Below are positions 1 to 8,881 of a DNA stretch of 64,000 nt, piece by piece. A program made the translations under genes and the position numbers. The stretch is from JALEFZ01 sp038527485. Its GTDB lineage: Bacteria > Bacteroidota > Bacteroidia > J057. The stretch covers positions 8,153-72,152 of the forward strand of contig JBCBFT010000023.1 in assembly GCA_038527485.1 (NCBI GenBank). Reading direction: 5' to 3'. Positions within the stretch are counted from its first letter, which is position 1, and every line of letters begins with the position of its first letter. The notes under the pieces are model-generated. The model saw nothing but the letters and a program-made list of their open reading frames with translations. It did no database searches and was not told the origin of the DNA.

Positions 1-669
1 AATTAAGAGATGCTCACGATCTGGTAATCCATTGAAACTTATGATAGAATCCTGAACAATATTCGGAGGAATATTTTTTAAAAATCCGATCCCATAAACT
101 CGATATTCCGTATCAGACACATAGTTTTCCCAAGCAAAATTTTTCAGTCTTAGATTATCTACCGTATCTGTGCTCTTATTAATCGTTACAAATCCAAATT
201 GCTCAGAAGTATTATTCATCCCAAAGGGATTCAATAGACCATTGTAAGAAATATTATTCCTATATGGACGCTGTAACATAATTCCTCCATCATATCTGAA
301 TAGCAACTTCGAAAACTCGTTGGATAATGGATTACCCAAGTCTGAACTGAATGTCATACTTGTATCTGGCTTTCCATTTACCTGTAGTCGAATGATCGTC
401 TCCTGCCCTCCCAAAAACGCATCGAACCCCTGGCCATTGTGGAATAGTGTATCGTTATGATAAACCCCAAATACAACTCCATACTTAGGATCGACCGCCA
501 TCCCATTGTCCCTTATAAATAGCCCCGACTCACTTGTAGAATCTTTGGTACCTAGAGAATATACCCAGTCAATCTCTTGCGCTACCAATTTATGAGGTAT
601 ACATGTACCCCCTATACATAGGAAAAATACTGATAAGTTTAGTCGTGTAAAACGAAGGAAACTGTGCAT
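1..669 (-). CDS. Secreted protein of unknown function, 3' end outside window
   Basis: The minus-strand frame opens with ATG at 669 and stays open to base 1, giving 223 residues without a stop, so the gene continues beyond the window. The first ~31 residues (MHSFLRFTR, then a hydrophobic stretch, then KLVAQ) look like a Sec signal peptide. The mature part begins EIDWVYSLG and is rich in aromatic and polar residues typical of extracellular beta-structure proteins. No catalytic motif was recognised. The neighbouring gene upstream is a T9SS cargo, and this protein may also be one, but the C-terminus that would carry a sorting domain is not visible. The frame was translated by hand at both ends and is consistent. 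Confidence 0.75.
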   Translation of the reverse strand, partial: MHSFLRFTRLNLSVFFLCIGGTCIPHKLVAQEIDWVYSLGTKDSTSESGLFIRDNGMAVDPKYGVVFGVYHNDTLFHNGQGFDAFLGGQETIIRLQVNGKPDTSMTFSSDLGNPLSNEFSKLLFRYDGGIMLQRPYRNNISYNGLLNPFGMNNTSEQFGFVTINKSTDTVDNLRLKNFAWENYVSDTEYRVYGIGFLKNIPPNIVQDSIISFNGLPDREHLLI

Positions 670-887
670 GATTCTTAGTATTTGTACCAAGAAATACCTC
701 TCAGAAAGAGAAATCTTCTTTTTAAGATAATTCCGATTTCATTTTTGCAATGACTTTCTTATGTATCACTTTAACAGATTACTTTTCTAAAGTATTAAGA
801 AATAACTTGCATCAGAATAATGAAACTCCATTCATCAATATCTCTAAGAGAGGCAATTCTAGATGAAAATTAGTTGATCAATCTCAA

Positions 888-2092
888 TTATCGGATAATA
901 AATCTCTTAGTCAGTATCTTATCTGCCAGAACGAGCTGTAGCATATAAACACCATTAGTCAGATGTTGGATGGATATCTTTTGTTTAAATTGTCCCTGCT
1001 GGATATAAATATTACCCCCAACCAGTTTTCTCCCTTGAGTATCTAATATTTCATATCTAACGTTATGATCCATCTCCATATTTGTCTGGATTAAAAGCGA
1101 GCGATTACCTGAATGAGGAGAGATTATTTGTAGTCCCTTGTTGATCCTTTGACTTTCCCTCAAAGGACTATCTCCACAAAATACTCTTTCGCAGATAACT
1201 TCTGATGTTTGATCAATACAAACGTTATCAGAAAAGTAAAAATCACATCCAATTGGAACATAAACGTTATTCCACCAAAGTTTAGGGCGAATTACTGAAC
1301 TAACTATCTGATTACCACAAGAGAGACTCTCTTCGATTATAAAACTACTAGTCTGATCAAAAAAAGTATTTTGTACAGAACCAAAATCAATGACGTAATC
1401 AAACGCCCAAAGATTTCCAATACCACCAGGGATTGTAGGATTAAAAATAGTGGGTAGTATCTTCGACTGTAACTCATACTTATTAGGCTCTGGTCCAACA
1501 TATTGTAATTCGAATTCGGCTGATAAATTATCATTGTATAATAATGGGATATCTAGATCAGGAGATGTAGTAATTCCTACTTGTGAGGCAAAATTATCAT
1601 AGTAGGCAGTAGGACCAACAGGTTCAATAAAACCTAGTATACTATAATTATGATCGAAAGGAACTCCTGTGACACCTTGTATATCAGCAAGCTCTAGTTC
1701 AGTAGAAACTTCAATAATTGTGCTTCCAGCCAAACCTGTATTAGATAAGTCTGCGACAACAATTTCAGTAAAATTATCACTAATAGTTTGACCAGGAGCA
1801 TAACTCCTTTCAATATGAACTTGCTTTTCAAAATAATTTAGTGAAACCATTTTCACCCTTACTGTAAAAATTATTTCGATACTAAGTCCTGAAGAGTTAG
1901 AAGGTAGTTGATCAATATTACCTTCAAATATGATGGACATAGTACCTGGAGCAGTACAATTATTCCAAGCGACAGGGCTTTGAGAAGAACTAGATCCTAA
2001 ATAATTGAATGAGAAGTTACCTGCTAAACTCATTTGGGGAATGCCCCAAAAAGTACGATGATAATCAAGAGCTTGAGTGTTTTCATGTTCAT
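888..2092 (-). pseudogene. T9SS-sorted secreted protein with its signal peptide out of frame
   Basis: The long frame (888-2033, 381 codons) encodes a beta-rich extracellular protein of unknown function. Its last ~80 residues look like a T9SS type A sorting domain (RYEILDTQGRKLVGG, then LTNGVYMLQLVLADKILTKR at the end). Its first possible ATG (2033) yields MSLAGNFSF, with no signal peptide. Directly upstream, in another frame, 2092-2030 encodes a good signal peptide, MNMKTLKLLIIIVLFGAFPK, followed by TGA. That TGA overlaps the ATG of the long frame as ATGA. The junction contains homopolymers (TTTTT, GGGG, CCCC). A one-base indel, real or from sequencing, would join the two parts into one normal exported protein. 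A cargo with a sorting domain but no signal peptide would not be exported, so the gene is called disrupted. Translational coupling at ATGA is possible but would leave the mature protein without a signal. Confidence 0.65.
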
Positions 2093-2171
2093 TTTTTTAT
2101 TTATGTTATACTTACAAATTAAGATAACTCATCGCCGTTACACCTCCAAATTCATCTTACCAACTATACGC

Positions 2172-2196
2172 AAAAAGGCGGACCCAAAGGCCCGCC
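2172..2196 (-). terminator. Rho-independent terminator of the alpha-amylase gene
   Basis: On the minus strand an 8-bp GC-rich stem (GGCGGGCC pairing with GGTCCGCC, one mismatch) with a short T-rich loop is followed by TTTTT. It lies 33 bases past the amylase stop codon. Confidence 0.75.
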
Positions 2197-2228
2197 CACA
2201 CCAGTTGTGTATGAATACGCGTCGATTT

Positions 2229-3980
2229 TTACTCTACTTGCAGTTTTTCCTGATACTGGATGCCCTCTCCATCCAATTTCAGTATGTACAAGCTTCTAGG
2301 TAGAACGCCGAGGTCAAGTTTGATGTGCTGGGTACCCGCAGCCAGACTGTAGGTGTCGTGCATGACACGTCTCCCACTCAAATCATACAAGGATAGCTGC
2401 ACATCTGCATCCGTCTGGAGGTCGAGGCTGACTGTCGCACGATCTCTCGCAGGATTGGGATAGAGACTGATGTCTGTGGCCACATCTACTTGAGGCGCAG
2501 CAGTGCGGAAGTTCCAATTACCTTCTGTCACCCAAACCTCCTGGCAAGTGTAAAGATCGGGGCTTTGGCTACCGCCATTGTTACTGAAGATAAAGTTGGT
2601 ACAGTTCGTGCCGTTGAAGGTGTACTTGTACCACCCGCTGCCTTCGGACTGCATGCTGACGCCAGGCCAAGTCGTGGTCAATCCGCTAGGTGTTGCATTC
2701 CAGAAGTAGATCTCGGGATTGCTGTAAGAAGTAGGTCTGAAGTGCACGGTCAGGTTGCCTGCAGGAGCGGTTGATTTTTCCCATACAGCGTAGTCAGTGC
2801 CTGAAGCAGCCAATGTCCAACCTGAGCCTGAAGGCGACCATGAACCTGATCCAATTTTCATCGCGACTTTGCCATCGATTTCGGCTGCATACAAGTTCCA
2901 GTTGGCGGCTTTGATGGAGAGAGAAGACGTGCTGGTGAGGCCATTGCGCTTGCGAATGTCGATCAGATCGCTGATGGGATTGTACAATCCCCAATCAAAC
3001 AAGTGGTCCCAAAATACACAGGGTACGCCAGGGTGAGTCAAAATATACGCATAGCCCTGCATCACTTTTCCTCCTGGGAAGGGCCAGTATCCTTGTGTAC
3101 TTCCTGTATCGTGATTGTCAATAAACGTGACGGCTTTTGCTGGCCACCATCCGATGACACCTGGAGCTCCGCCGTTGATTGAGAGTCTCCAAAGCTGGTT
3201 GTTGACAGCTTCTTGCAGTACCCCTTTGGTCGTGAAGTCAAAAGCAGTTGATTTTCCTTGTGTATCGTCGATCCAGTCTATGATTTGCTGGCGGTGGGCA
3301 TTGACATTATTCAGATCCAAATTGTCCCAAAGCTCTCCTACAGAAAAATAAGGATTCGTTGCGTCGTTGTACACCCCATTATAGTAGCCATTGAAGCCTC
3401 TGACATAATCATAGCGCCATCCGTCAAACCCTACATTGGACTTCAACCAGTTCATCCAAGCAATCAGATCATTTTGTACGGTCGTGTTGGTGTGGTCGAT
3501 GTCGCGAGCCGCATGATAGTTGCCACCTGTATCCCAGTTTCCACAAGGATTTCCTCCATTTTGTCCCCATTCATCGTTGGCTGTGACGGCCCAGCATCCC
3601 CATGTAGGCTGCTGAAAGTCGGCCCAGTTGGTCGCACCTACACGGTGGTTGATGACGATGTCGGCTAGGACTTTGATATTTTTTCCATGCAAGGTGTTGA
3701 TACAGCTTTTCAATTCAGCCTCTGTACCATAATTGGTGGTCACATCGTAGAGTCTGCGCGGGAGATATCCTTGAGGAGCTGCGGCATCACTTGGCGGGGG
3801 CATCCATATCATGTCGATACCTGCTGCATCAATGGCGTTAGCATTGGCCTTGACGACATTATACCAACCTGTGGAATTGCTATGAGATTCCCAGTTGAAT
3901 CCCTGGAGCATGACGTCGGACGATTGTCCGAAGGCGAGTGTTACGCCTATTAATAGGAAAAGAATGAGTAGTTTTTTCAT
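2229..3980 (-). CDS. Secreted GH13 alpha-amylase, plant-type, with starch-binding module and T9SS sorting domain
   Basis: This is a 583-residue alpha-amylase that should cleave internal alpha-1,4 bonds of starch or glycogen outside the cell or on its surface. A signal peptide occupies residues 1-19 (ends AFGQ). The GH13 barrel spans about 22-400, with DIVINHR at 107-113, nucleophile Asp191 in GWRYD, acid/base Glu216 in GELW, and Asp291 in DNHD. The stretches NHDTGSTQ, WPFP and YILTHPG resemble plant alpha-amylases (GH13 subfamily 6) more than typical bacterial ones. A starch-binding module like CBM26 follows at about 409-495, and a T9SS type A sorting domain covers about 504-583 (ISLYPNPARD, LYDLSGRRV). 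The gene upstream on the same strand encodes a membrane regulator with starch-binding-like modules, which probably controls it. Start is the ATG before a clear signal peptide. Confidence 0.95.
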   Translation of the reverse strand: MKKLLILFLLIGVTLAFGQSSDVMLQGFNWESHSNSTGWYNVVKANANAIDAAGIDMIWMPPPSDAAAPQGYLPRRLYDVTTNYGTEAELKSCINTLHGKNIKVLADIVINHRVGATNWADFQQPTWGCWAVTANDEWGQNGGNPCGNWDTGGNYHAARDIDHTNTTVQNDLIAWMNWLKSNVGFDGWRYDYVRGFNGYYNGVYNDATNPYFSVGELWDNLDLNNVNAHRQQIIDWIDDTQGKSTAFDFTTKGVLQEAVNNQLWRLSINGGAPGVIGWWPAKAVTFIDNHDTGSTQGYWPFPGGKVMQGYAYILTHPGVPCVFWDHLFDWGLYNPISDLIDIRKRNGLTSTSSLSIKAANWNLYAAEIDGKVAMKIGSGSWSPSGSGWTLAASGTDYAVWEKSTAPAGNLTVHFRPTSYSNPEIYFWNATPSGLTTTWPGVSMQSEGSGWYKYTFNGTNCTNFIFSNNGGSQSPDLYTCQEVWVTEGNWNFRTAAPQVDVATDISLYPNPARDRATVSLDLQTDADVQLSLYDLSGRRVMHDTYSLAAGTQHIKLDLGVLPRSLYILKLDGEGIQYQEKLQVE

Positions 3981-4158
3981 TGATTTTAGTTTTTGATGTG
4001 TGATTGAAGGGATGAGTTACCAGGAAGCTTCTTTTACTCAACTTGTATTCAACCTATCAAAAACTATCTTTCTACTCGTTCCAAATCATGAACTGGGCAC
4101 TATTCAGAGAAGTACAAACGGATCAGATCATAAAATGATACCTTGATATGTTTATAAA

Positions 4159-6075
4159 TCAATATGTTAGCTCATCTTGGTTTGCGGAAAGATTTTTTAC
4201 GTATTCTCGGGGAGTTTGACCTGTAATTTTCTTAAACGCACGATTAAATGCGGTTTTGGAGTTGAAGCCCACCTCTAATGCCAAAGCCAAAAGGGTATGG
4301 GAAGCATGTTCGTTATTTGCCAGTCGATTTTGAAATTCCTTTACCCGATAATTATTGATGAATTCATTAAAATTCATCTCAAAACCTTCATTGATGGTAC
4401 GAGACAGTTCATGTGTATTTGTTCCAATGGCCTCAGCTACTTCTGAAAGTGTGATTTTGGGACGCAGGTATGCTTTCTCGGTCTCCATATACTGGGTCAC
4501 TTTTTCCTTCCACTTCTCTTCAAAGTCGTCTTTCCGAATAGATTTAGGCGGTTCTACCTCTATCACAGAAGTTTCGAAAGGTTGAGGATCAATAGCAATA
4601 GGAGAGAATTGGAACATCTCAGGATGGGCAAAGGCATAATAACCCAAGAAAAATACCGTCAAGGAAAGGCAGATCCACATGACGTCTGTAGATCTATCTG
4701 TCATATACGTCAGGTCTTGCCCCAGTATCCAATCCATTCCTCCTGTGAGTACTGTAGCCCACCCTATCAACAAGCAAAGCCCTTGCAAGTACATGATGGT
4801 TCGCAGAAAGGGAGTCTGAGAAGGATCTTGCGCCTCATACTTTGGGACAAAACCTTTGAGATATCGGAAAATAAAAATCCAATATAAGGTATTGTAGACG
4901 AGTGCTAATGCGCCTGCTCCCCAAAAAGTAGGGCGAAAGCTTAGGTCCACTACCCCACTGATAAAGGTCTCTTGATCCATGAGAAAGAGGGAAAAATAAG
5001 AGAACAGGTGGAGAAAAAATGGAATAAAATGCAGTCCATTTTTCCTATTCATAGCCGTATCTCCCTCAGATTTCATCAACGTCCGTATATACAGCCAGAA
5101 AAGCGGCGCATACAAAAAGTAAATAAAGTCAGGGATTAGCAATAGCTTCGGCAGCGTCTGGAATACTTCACGATCGTACAGCGCGGCGCGTGTCGTCAAG
5201 GCAATGGCAAGCGCCATGATAAAAGCCGAGAGATAATAATTGGCCTGGAAGGTATTTTTCCGCACCGTCAGGATCACAAGGACAAGAAAAATACCCAAGA
5301 TGGCAGAAAGCCACCAGATGAAGGTCAACGGATTCATCGCATTACCAGATAGATCCTCCCAAGCAGAGATCTGCACCCTGACTTCCTCTGAACCTGCTGA
5401 TTGCCAAATATAAGCTCGATTGGTTCGCGCCCGGCCATTCTTCTGTGCTTCAATTGTTTCCCAATTTCCGCGGGTAAACTTATACGCCAAGGTATCATGG
5501 AAAACAGGTATGTGTGCCTCATAGAGCGAGTCGCCGATGGGTGTCAATTGATAACGCGGGTCTCCTGGGTGCCAACTGTTAAAGTTCCCCACAATGAATA
5601 TAGGAGAAGCTGGCGGCGTATTTTCGGGGATACGTTCTACCACCACACGCAGGGACCCTAGGACGGGTAAGGGCACCATATCTTCCCAGCTCAAGATTTT
5701 GATTTGTAGGGTATCCCCTGGATTTTTCTTTACATCCCACACGTGATTGGGGAGGGCATTGCCGAGCAAATCTCCTTCCACACGATCCCAGCTCCCTCTC
5801 GTAAACTTGAACTCCCATTTTTCTGGTAATGTATCAATCACAATACTCCAACTTCCATCTTGAAATCGTGTAAGTTGATATGCAGGATCAGCGGGCGACC
5901 AATCGTTGAGGGCACTTGTGACAAAAAGGGTATCTGCTAGGGGTGTTTGATTGGGGAGTTCATTGATGTACAACGTCCACTGTGCATAAAGAGGTCCTAG
6001 TCCCATCCCTCCCAGCATGGCACACAAGCTGAGAGTAGTAAGTATTCGCGCACGTAGATAATTGTATAGTTTCAT
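4159..6075 (-). CDS. Membrane AraC-family regulator with two starch-binding-like sensor modules
   Basis: The 638-residue protein has a signal peptide (1-32, ends YAQ) and two tandem ~100-residue modules (about 33-132 and 142-241). Each has the pattern of CBM20/CBM48-type starch-binding folds: FVTSALNDW and IFIVGNFNSW, then a YQLT segment, then F-K-F-T-R-G or Y-K-F-T-R-G-N-W, ending SWED and AWED. About seven transmembrane helices follow (roughly 248-480). A charged cytoplasmic linker leads to a C-terminal AraC-type double helix-turn-helix (about 535-630), with ALALEVGFNSKTAFNRAFKK and TGQTPREY typical of the family. The likely role is to bind alpha-glucan in the periplasm and drive transcription directly through the membrane. 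It lies immediately upstream of the amylase gene on the same strand, 178 bases away, a probable target. Fold assignment of the repeats is by pattern only. Confidence 0.85.
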   Translation of the reverse strand: MKLYNYLRARILTTLSLCAMLGGMGLGPLYAQWTLYINELPNQTPLADTLFVTSALNDWSPADPAYQLTRFQDGSWSIVIDTLPEKWEFKFTRGSWDRVEGDLLGNALPNHVWDVKKNPGDTLQIKILSWEDMVPLPVLGSLRVVVERIPENTPPASPIFIVGNFNSWHPGDPRYQLTPIGDSLYEAHIPVFHDTLAYKFTRGNWETIEAQKNGRARTNRAYIWQSAGSEEVRVQISAWEDLSGNAMNPLTFIWWLSAILGIFLVLVILTVRKNTFQANYYLSAFIMALAIALTTRAALYDREVFQTLPKLLLIPDFIYFLYAPLFWLYIRTLMKSEGDTAMNRKNGLHFIPFFLHLFSYFSLFLMDQETFISGVVDLSFRPTFWGAGALALVYNTLYWIFIFRYLKGFVPKYEAQDPSQTPFLRTIMYLQGLCLLIGWATVLTGGMDWILGQDLTYMTDRSTDVMWICLSLTVFFLGYYAFAHPEMFQFSPIAIDPQPFETSVIEVEPPKSIRKDDFEEKWKEKVTQYMETEKAYLRPKITLSEVAEAIGTNTHELSRTINEGFEMNFNEFINNYRVKEFQNRLANNEHASHTLLALALEVGFNSKTAFNRAFKKITGQTPREYVKNLSANQDELTY

Positions 6076-6110
6076 CCTTGATGCACTAATATAGGAGAAT
6101 GGTACAAGGC

Positions 6111-6144
6111 AAAAAAAAATAGGACCATAAAAATGATCCTATTC
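6111..6144 (-). terminator. Rho-independent terminator of the nucleotide-sugar dehydrogenase operon
   Basis: On the minus strand AATAGGATCA pairs with TGGTCCTATT around a short A/T loop and runs into nine T residues. It sits between the dehydrogenase stop and the start of the AraC-type regulator, separating the two units. Confidence 0.8.
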
Positions 6145-6168
6145 TTATTTACCTTTCCCGAAGGATGA

Positions 6169-7563
6169 TCAATGTTCCATGACGAGCTTAGGCTTCTCAC
6201 CTGCATGTCCCAAGAGAATGACTTTATCTTTTCCGAGTTCGATGTCCTTGGTCATGTTGCGCGTATCAATGATACAGTTGGCATGCTTCACCACAAACTC
6301 CAAGTCAAAGTCATCATGATCTGTGATGAGAACCACACAGTTATAAGAAACAAGCATCTCTTCTGTAAGATCTACAGAGTAATAAGACTTACCCGCCACT
6401 ACGTACTCTGGTGCCCAAGGATCGCTGTAATCGATGTGTTCAATCCCGCTTTCGATCAAGCGATGCATGACGGCTTCTGCAGGTGAGTGACGAAGGTCCT
6501 TGACATTTTTCTTAAATGAAACACCTAGGAGTAACACTTTAGCTTGTGATACAGTGATAGGCTGTTTAGAAAGCTCACGAACGACTAGGTTGCTCACATG
6601 ATAAGGCATGCCTTCGTTGACATTGGCGGCGAGGGTGATAAACTTCGTCTCGAAGTCAAACTTGCGCGCCAGCCATGAGAGATAGTAAGGATCGATGGGA
6701 ATACAATGTCCTCCCACACCAGGCCCTGGCGTAAACTTCATGTATCCGAAGGGTTTGGTACTGGCAGCCTCGATGACTTCCCAGACATTGATGCCTCCCA
6801 TACGTTCGCATAGTAGCGCGAGTTCATTGACCAGGGCGATATTTACGGAGCGGAAGATATTTTCCAGTAGCTTTTCCATTTCAGCTACCTTGGGATTGTC
6901 TACCAGGTATACCGTATCTATGATCTGACTATTAGCCAGTCCTCCGAGTATGCCACTCTCTTCATCTATCCCCCCTACTACGATAGGGGTATTGCCCGTG
7001 TGCCACGTTTGGTTTCCTGGATCTACACGTTCGGGAGAGAAAGCGACAAAATAATCTGTACCTGCGCTCAATCCTCCTTTATTCAATTCGGGTATCAGAA
7101 AATCTTCTGTTGTGCCTGGAAAAGTTGTACTCTTAAGGATCACCAGCGAGCCTTTTGCCAGATGTGGCGCCAGATTTTCTCCTGCTGAGATAATGTATCC
7201 GATATCGGGATCTTTGTGGGCATTGAAAGGGGTAGGTACAGCGATGAAAATGACATGCGTAGCTTCCAGCTCGGCATAGTCTGTCGTAGCGCGCAATAAT
7301 CCTCCTCCTACAGCTGCTTCTACTTCTGCATCCACCAGATCTTCGATGAAATTCTCCCCACGGTTGAGCGCTTCTACTTTTTGTGTTGATACGTCCACAC
7401 CTATGACCTGAAAGCCTTTCTTGGCATACTCTAAGGCAATAGGCATCCCAACGTATCCTAAGCCGACGACTCCTATTACGGCACTTTTATCGACGACTTT
7501 CGTCGAGAGAGAAAGTGCATCTCCCTCTAATGTTTGTATCAGCGCTTCGCTAAATTTTTTCAT
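6169..7563 (-). CDS. Nucleotide-sugar dehydrogenase (UDP-GlcNAc/UDP-ManNAc 6-dehydrogenase type)
   Basis: The 464-residue protein belongs to the UDP-glucose/GDP-mannose dehydrogenase family, which uses NAD to oxidise C6 of a nucleotide sugar to the uronic acid in two steps. The N-terminal Rossmann fold has GLGYVG at 34-39. FSPERVDPGN around 175-184 is typical of the WbpA/WbpO/WecC branch that acts on UDP-N-acetylhexosamines rather than UDP-glucose. The catalytic cysteine is Cys287 in GGHCIPIDPYY. Length is normal. It would supply uronic acid precursors for capsule, exopolysaccharide or LPS. It follows the GAF-PP2C gene by 83 bases on the same strand and may be the last gene of that operon. 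Substrate choice within the branch cannot be fixed from sequence. Confidence 0.9.
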   Translation of the reverse strand: MKKFSEALIQTLEGDALSLSTKVVDKSAVIGVVGLGYVGMPIALEYAKKGFQVIGVDVSTQKVEALNRGENFIEDLVDAEVEAAVGGGLLRATTDYAELEATHVIFIAVPTPFNAHKDPDIGYIISAGENLAPHLAKGSLVILKSTTFPGTTEDFLIPELNKGGLSAGTDYFVAFSPERVDPGNQTWHTGNTPIVVGGIDEESGILGGLANSQIIDTVYLVDNPKVAEMEKLLENIFRSVNIALVNELALLCERMGGINVWEVIEAASTKPFGYMKFTPGPGVGGHCIPIDPYYLSWLARKFDFETKFITLAANVNEGMPYHVSNLVVRELSKQPITVSQAKVLLLGVSFKKNVKDLRHSPAEAVMHRLIESGIEHIDYSDPWAPEYVVAGKSYYSVDLTEEMLVSYNCVVLITDHDDFDLEFVVKHANCIIDTRNMTKDIELGKDKVILLGHAGEKPKLVMEH

Positions 7564-7646
7564 AATTGAATAATAGCAAAAAAAACTCCAATAAGGCTTA
7601 CATCGCTAGTTAAAAAGCTTTTTGCTGGATGTAACGACAATAATGC

Positions 7647-8876
7647 TCAAAATTTTACGCTCAGCATCGTCACATCGTCTGTCACAGCATGTCCATCTGC
7701 AAAGTTCATCAACTCCTTTTCCAGATGAGACACTATTTCTTGGGCTGCAAAATTTCGGATTCTCTTCAATTCTTCAATAATTCTTTCGCTACCGAACATT
7801 TCCTCTTCCCCATTGGTCTGTTCGACCACTCCATCGGTAAACATGAATAATACATCATCCCGATGAAATGGGAGTATGGTCTCTTGAACCTCTACCTCGG
7901 GGAGAATTCCCAGCAGCATACATCCTTTCTCCAGGCGAGATATTTCTTCTCCCTGAAATAAGATGGGATAGTTATGACCAGCATTGATGTAAGCAAATGT
8001 ATGAGAATCAATCTCTACTCGAACGACGAATAATGTCACAAATTTATCTCCCTCTACAATATGGTAAAGAGAACGATTGAGTTCTTTCACGATGATGTCC
8101 AGATCGTTGTACTGGGCGCAAAGGCTACGGAAACTTGCTTGCAGATTGGCCATCAGTAGGGCGGCTCCAATTCCTTTCCCCGAAACATCTGCAATGCAGA
8201 GAAAAATATTTCCGTTGTCCTTTTTAACCACATCAAAAAAGTCTCCTCCCACCCCATGATGTGCCTTGTTGAGTCCAAATATGTCGAGTTCTGAAAAACG
8301 ACTAAAATCGGAAATCATCAACTGCTCTTGTATCTGAGAAGCAACTTCCAGTTCTTTTGTCAAGAACTCCTGCGCGACCTTCTCTTTGATGAGGTTTCGA
8401 TTCTGAATGGCAACTGCCAAGATATTTCCGATCGTCTCTATAAAAATGAGGTCATTTTCGGCTTCGACAGGAGAATCTGCAAAATCAGCAATGGCGAAAG
8501 AGGCAACAACCTCTCCATAATGGTTCACAGGGATGACATATTCCACTGCTCTTTTGCTAAGCTGCGGCAAGGTCACAGGATCTACTTTTACCATTTTGTC
8601 CTGCTCGACCATCTCCTCTACACTCTCTTCTGCAAAAGGCTTAAATCCCAAGCGAGCGCCTTCTTGCCATGTATCTTCCTCTAGATAAAAGATGGCCATC
8701 TTACGTACACCCAGCTGTGCCCTCAAAGTATTGCGCACGATCAGACAGAGGTTACGAATCGTCATACCCTCATGGTTGATTGTACGCAGTACGTCTAGAA
8801 GTGCATCTGCTTCTAGTCTCTTGAGCTCCAAGAGCTTCTGTGGATCCGTCGTGTTGTAAACGTTCTCAGCCTTCAT
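7647..8876 (-). CDS. GAF-domain PP2C (SpoIIE/RsbU-type) serine phosphatase
   Basis: The 409-residue protein has a short helical start, a GAF-like sensory domain (about 30-170) and a C-terminal SpoIIE/RsbU-type PP2C phosphatase (about 190-409). Phosphatase hallmarks are GGDFFDV, LCIADVSGKGIGAALLM, the YINAGHNYPIL segment, FTDGVVE and HAVTDDVTMLSV, which include the metal-binding aspartates. Enzymes of this type dephosphorylate anti-sigma antagonists (STAS proteins) in partner-switching pathways. No STAS or kinase partner gene is visible nearby, so its target is unknown. It starts 5 bases after the permease gene, so the two are almost certainly co-transcribed. No transmembrane segment is apparent, so it is probably cytoplasmic. 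Confidence 0.9.
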   Translation of the reverse strand: MKAENVYNTTDPQKLLELKRLEADALLDVLRTINHEGMTIRNLCLIVRNTLRAQLGVRKMAIFYLEEDTWQEGARLGFKPFAEESVEEMVEQDKMVKVDPVTLPQLSKRAVEYVIPVNHYGEVVASFAIADFADSPVEAENDLIFIETIGNILAVAIQNRNLIKEKVAQEFLTKELEVASQIQEQLMISDFSRFSELDIFGLNKAHHGVGGDFFDVVKKDNGNIFLCIADVSGKGIGAALLMANLQASFRSLCAQYNDLDIIVKELNRSLYHIVEGDKFVTLFVVRVEIDSHTFAYINAGHNYPILFQGEEISRLEKGCMLLGILPEVEVQETILPFHRDDVLFMFTDGVVEQTNGEEEMFGSERIIEELKRIRNFAAQEIVSHLEKELMNFADGHAVTDDVTMLSVKF

Positions 8877-8881
8877 CTTCC

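Noticed and set aside
2030..2050. Programmed -1 frameshift joining the signal peptide to the T9SS cargo
   Set aside because: The codons at the junction (TTC CCC AAA TGA) do not form an X XXY YYZ slippery heptamer, so an indel or base error is more likely.
2034..2303. Plus-strand frame over the 3' end of the amylase gene
   Set aside because: It overlaps the amylase sorting domain and its terminator on the other strand and has no family features.
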